From: Candidatus Falkowiibacteriota bacterium
GTDB lineage: Bacteria > Patescibacteriota > Patescibacteriia > Patescibacteriales > GWC2-42-12
Direction: 5' to 3'
Assembly: GCA_016208065.1 (NCBI GenBank)
Contig: JACQYU010000009.1
Span: 1-5,636, forward strand
Length of the DNA: 5,636 nucleotides
Shown in pieces: positions 5,090 through 5,636 of this stretch (position 1 is the stretch's first letter; each line of letters begins with the position of its first letter). The notes below the pieces were generated by a model that was given only the letters and a program-made list of their open reading frames with translations, was not told the origin of the DNA and made no database searches. The position numbers and the translations under genes were made by a program.

Positions 5090-5636
5090 AAAGCAAAATT
5101 TTGCGTCTTCGCGGACAGAAGGTAATGATGGATTATGATTTAGCCGTATTATATGGAGTTGAAACGAAAAAATTAAATCAAGCGGTTAAAAGAAACTTAG
5201 AGAGATTTCCTGATGATTTTATGTTTCATCTGACTAAAGATGAAGCTAATTTGATATCACGATTTGCGACCTTAAATTTAGTTTCAAGGTCACAATTTGT
5301 GACCTTGAATGGTAAAAACAGCGAAAATAAGCAAAACTCAAGATCGCAATTTGCGACCTTGAAAACAAAACATGGTAAAAATATAAAATATTTGCCTTAT
5401 GCTTTTACCGAGCAGGGCGTGGCCATGCTATCCAGCGTTTTAAAAAGCAAGCGGGCGGTTGAAGTTAATATCGCGATTATGCGCATATTTGTAAATATTA
5501 GAAAATTTATTTCTTCTTACGAGGGTTTAGCCATGAAAATAGCGGAGCTGGAAAAGAAATATGACGTAAAAATCGGCAGAATTATGAATATTATTGATCA
5601 GTTCACCCCGTTAAATAATTTTAAATTTTTATTTTA
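5068..5636 (+). CDS. ORF6N-domain protein, frameshifted 5' end, runs to the window edge
   Basis: This matches the ORF6N family, DNA-binding domains shared with phage antirepressor-like proteins (KilA-N relatives). In-frame sequence: IESKILRLRGQKVMMDYDLA, VLYGVETKKLNQAVKRNLER, FPDDFMFHLTKDE, then YLPYAFTEQGVAMLSSVLKS, VNIAIMRIF and a coiled-coil tail with MKIAELEKKYDVKIGRIM. The frame is open from 5053. Candidate starts are TTG 5059, TTG 5068 (chosen, as it keeps IPFDRIESK) and ATG 5125/5128. ATG 5128 has AGAAGG at 5117-5122 but would lose the conserved RGQKV. The ancestral ATG at 5019 is out of frame because of the 19-bp duplication, so the gene may be weakly expressed or dead. The window ends with TA in codon position, probably the first two bases of a stop, so about 189 codons seem nearly complete. 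Between HLTKDE and YLPYAF are three in-frame copies of an SQFATL-like repeat. Role unknown; the family is common on mobile DNA. Confidence 0.75.
   Translation, partial: MIPFDRIESKILRLRGQKVMMDYDLAVLYGVETKKLNQAVKRNLERFPDDFMFHLTKDEANLISRFATLNLVSRSQFVTLNGKNSENKQNSRSQFATLKTKHGKNIKYLPYAFTEQGVAMLSSVLKSKRAVEVNIAIMRIFVNIRKFISSYEGLAMKIAELEKKYDVKIGRIMNIIDQFTPLNNFKFLF
5257..5363 (+). repeat. Three in-frame palindromic 20-mers inside the ORF6N gene
   Basis: Related 20-mers lie at 5257-5276, 5290-5309 and 5344-5363, each with a G(C/T)GACCTT core. They encode SRFATLN, SQFVTLN and SQFATLK; the spacings of 33 and 54 bases keep frame. Copy 2 forms the best palindrome: 12-bp arms TTCAAGGTCACA (5283-5294) and TGTGACCTTGAA (5298-5309) around ATT. 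Copy 3 has 11-bp arms (5338-5348 and 5352-5362) with one mismatch; copy 1 is degraded. The arrangement recalls palindromic elements that insert in frame into genes, such as those of Rickettsia, by analogy only. Confidence 0.75.

Overview
The window looks like chromosomal DNA from a candidate phyla radiation bacterium (Patescibacteria, most likely a Parcubacteria-type lineage). This is inferred from gene types and style, not from a marker search: A+T-rich coding sequence full of Lys, Ile and Asn, no Shine-Dalgarno sequence before the main starts, a small membrane protein with thrombospondin type 3 calcium motifs, a free-standing four-helix-bundle gene, and AATTTTCAATTTT-type intergenic repeats. 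All clear genes are on the + strand. The standard code with TGA as stop fits.

The left two thirds is a phenylalanyl-tRNA synthetase locus: pheS (70-1095), a four-helix-bundle (S23/IVS family) gene (1158-1508) lodged between the two subunit genes, and pheT (1571-3634). PheS and PheT form the (alpha-beta)2 enzyme that charges tRNA-Phe. PheT is unusually short (687 aa). The EMAP/OB-fold tRNA-binding domain expected after about residue 24 is missing in frame, while the B3/B4 editing, B5, catalytic-like and anticodon-binding domains are present. The four-helix-bundle gene is bracketed by A+T-rich inverted arms (1096-1157 and 1509-1570). A related A+T palindrome without a gene follows pheT (3635-3749).

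Next is a single-pass membrane protein with two calcium-loop motifs (3760-4431).

From 4432 onward the window looks accessory. Two 76-bp copies of a palindromic repeat (dRS3-like hairpins, 75/76 identical, same orientation) enclose a 100-aa GIY-YIG endonuclease gene. The second copy begins at the base after its stop codon. A part of the same repeat, in the other orientation, opens the window (1-28). After the second copy come a large hairpin that reads as an orphan minus-strand terminator (4940-4989) and an ORF6N-domain gene that runs to the window edge. That gene's 5' end carries an exact 19-bp tandem duplication that shifts the frame, and its body holds three in-frame copies of a palindromic 20-mer.

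The best candidates for something undescribed are the GIY-YIG/repeat unit (a possible nuclease-driven counterpart of REP/RAYT systems), the PheT lacking its tRNA-binding domain, and the four-helix-bundle cassette inside pheST.
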